Assembly: GCA_001312405.1 (NCBI GenBank)
Contig: BBDR01000011.1
Coordinates: 62,001 to 126,000, forward strand
Direction: 5' to 3'
DNA from: Clostridium sp. NkU-1
GTDB taxonomy: Bacteria > Bacillota_A > Clostridia > Lachnospirales > Lachnospiraceae
DNA length: 64,000 nucleotides
In this document: positions 62,820 through 64,000 of the stretch, in pieces
How positions within the stretch are numbered: position 1 is the first letter of the stretch
How the letters are laid out: each line of letters starts with the position of its first letter
The notes under the pieces: model-generated
Told to the model about the DNA's origin: nothing
The model's database searches: none
Seen by the model: the letters and a program-made list of their open reading frames with translations, nothing else
Program-made: the position numbers and the translations under genes

Positions 62820-64000
62820 ATGATCAGGAAAAGAAATCATGCGGGTACGATGGGAAAGAGCGTTCTCCTGGCAGTTCTATTTATGCTGGCAGGGACGACA
62901 GTTGCACTGGCAGATGACGCTTCAAAATTTGTTTCTGGGACCAGGATCAACGGCGTCCTTGTGGGAGGAATGACAGTTGAAGAAGCGAAGATACAGATAG
63001 AAGGCTTTTATGGCAGGGAATATCAGCTCTCCATTAAGGACAAGGCTGGCGTAACTGAGGTGATAAGCGGCCCTGAAATCAACTATCAGGTGGTCCTTAC
63101 GGAAGGGCTTCAGACCATCCTGGAGGAACAGAATGCCACGGGACGGGTGGCAGGGCCTGCGTCGACAATACCCATAACCAAAAGGGAGTGGTCAGCTATG
63201 ATGAAGGAAGGTTAAAAGAAAAACTGAATTCCCTCCCCTGCATAAACGGAAAGGATATTACAGTTACGAGGAATGCCCGGATTTCCGACTGGCAGCAGGG
63301 AAGTCCCTTTGCCATCCTTCCGGAAGTACAGGGAAACAGCGTGAACTTAGAAAAGCTGGAAGCAGCGGTCAAGGCAGCGTTAAATGAAGAACTTCCTCAA
63401 ATAAACATGGAGGAATCAGGCTGTTATGACACCGTAACCGTCACCTCAGAGGATGCCGGATTGATTGCCCAGCGGGATGCCCTCAACCGTGTAAGGGAAA
63501 TGGAAATCACCTATGCCTTTGGGGACCAGTCAGAGGTCTTAAAAGGAGAGGAAATCTGTTCCTGGATATCGGGAATGACAGGAGAGGTAATAAACCTAAG
63601 AGGAGATAAGACTTCGGCTTACATAAAGGCTCTGGCCGATAAGTATGATACAGCAGGAACGGAACGGGCATTTCGTGTCACAGATGGAAAAGCCCGCCTT
63701 CTTCCTGGTTCCTATGGCAGGAAGATTGATCAGGCAGGGGAAACCGCTGCCCTGACTGCTCTCATTCAGTCCGGGAAAAGCCAGAAAAGGGAACCCAAGT
63801 ATATTCAGACAGTAGCTGAACGGAGCAATGCCTGGGGCGGGACCTATGTGGAGATAGATATGGCGGCCCAGCATGTTTACATGTTTAAAAAAAGGTAGTC
63901 TGGTATGGGATTCTCCGTGCGTGACAGGAAATGTTTCCAAAAAGTACACAACTCCGGAGGGAATTTTCAACCTTTACTATAAAGAGACAGACCGGGTCCT
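62820..64000 (+). CDS. L,D-transpeptidase with N-terminal PG-binding repeats (partial)
   Basis: Begins MIRKRNHAGTMGKSVLLAVL with a signal or anchor helix, then a domain typical of the YkuD-associated PG-binding family (SGTRINGVLVGGMTVEEAKI; NSLPCINGKDITVTRNARIS). The catalytic YkuD domain starts near residue 345 (GGTYVEIDMAAQHVYMFKKG, SPCVTGNVSKKYTTPEGIFN). The catalytic Cys lies beyond the window's edge. Breaks: an indel near 63168 (before SYDEGRLKEKLN) and an extra A at 63889-63895. It cross-links peptidoglycan outside the membrane. Confidence 0.9.

Overview
The window looks like a chromosome segment of a low-to-moderate-GC Gram-positive anaerobe of the Clostridia, most likely a Lachnospiraceae (Clostridium cluster XIVa / Lacrimispora-like) species. 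Grounds: strong AGGAGG-type ribosome binding sites with frequent GTG/TTG starts, one-gene SecDF, the order HI0933-type flavoprotein - cmk - ispH - rpsA, a feoA-feoA-feoB-small Cys-rich protein cluster, YesM/YesN two-component genes beside sugar ABC transporters, lipobox-type binding proteins, FprA flavodiiron protein and a selenium-dependent-type molybdenum hydroxylase. The species assignment is inference.

The sequence carries many single-base length errors. Most longer genes are split by one extra A or T in a run whose proper length is usually six, or by one missing base in a short run (often G or C). Housekeeping genes such as rpsA, ispH, secDF and feoB are hit as often as accessory genes, so I read these as assembly or base-calling errors. 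I annotate each gene across its breaks and name the break positions.

Layout. 1-0.6 kb: a mosaic of gene 3' ends (ABC ATPase, possible GH38, transketolase). 0.6-2 kb: sugar-phosphate isomerase and transaldolase-like aldolase. 2.3-6.5 kb: MarR-like regulator, unknown membrane protein, secDF, truncated rubredoxin, ferritin. 6.7-13 kb: AraC regulator, sugar ABC transporter and GH42 beta-galactosidase, a galactoside-use operon. 13.2-15.4 kb: an AT-rich accessory island encoding a DUF4280 (PAAR-like) protein with a C-terminal GH19 lysozyme-like domain, then a lipoprotein with an RsiV-like (DUF4163/DUF3298) domain. This is a candidate effector-immunity pair and the most interesting part of the window. 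15.5-20.6 kb (minus): FprA, XdhC and a molybdenum hydroxylase. 21-24.5 kb: DUF523, HD protein, aspartate kinase, RpiR regulator. 24.6-38.9 kb: an alpha-glucoside island with two uptake routes: an ABC importer with a GH13 glucosidase and YesMN sensor on the minus strand, then an AraC regulator, second GH13, PTS EIICB and GH4 6-phospho-alpha-glucosidase on the plus strand. 39-48 kb: aldo-keto reductase, tandem PPK2, flavoprotein, cmk, ispH, rpsA, M13 peptidase. 48-55 kb: iron cluster (feoA x2, feoB, small Cys-rich protein, Fur-family regulator), HD-GYP protein and an unusual P1B ATPase. 55-58 kb: TPP riboswitch with a thiamine-precursor importer. 58-64 kb: MerR regulator, DapB/Ord-like dehydrogenase, KTSC protein, degraded IS3 element, EamA transporter and the start of an L,D-transpeptidase.

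Regulation visible in the sequence: a 16-bp palindrome (GTTAGT-N4-ACTAAC) on the feo promoter that recurs before the HD-GYP gene and, degenerate, before feoB; a TPP riboswitch plus terminator; a 28-bp perfect palindrome before the DUF4280 gene; and a small family of dispersed two-hairpin repeats close to gene starts.
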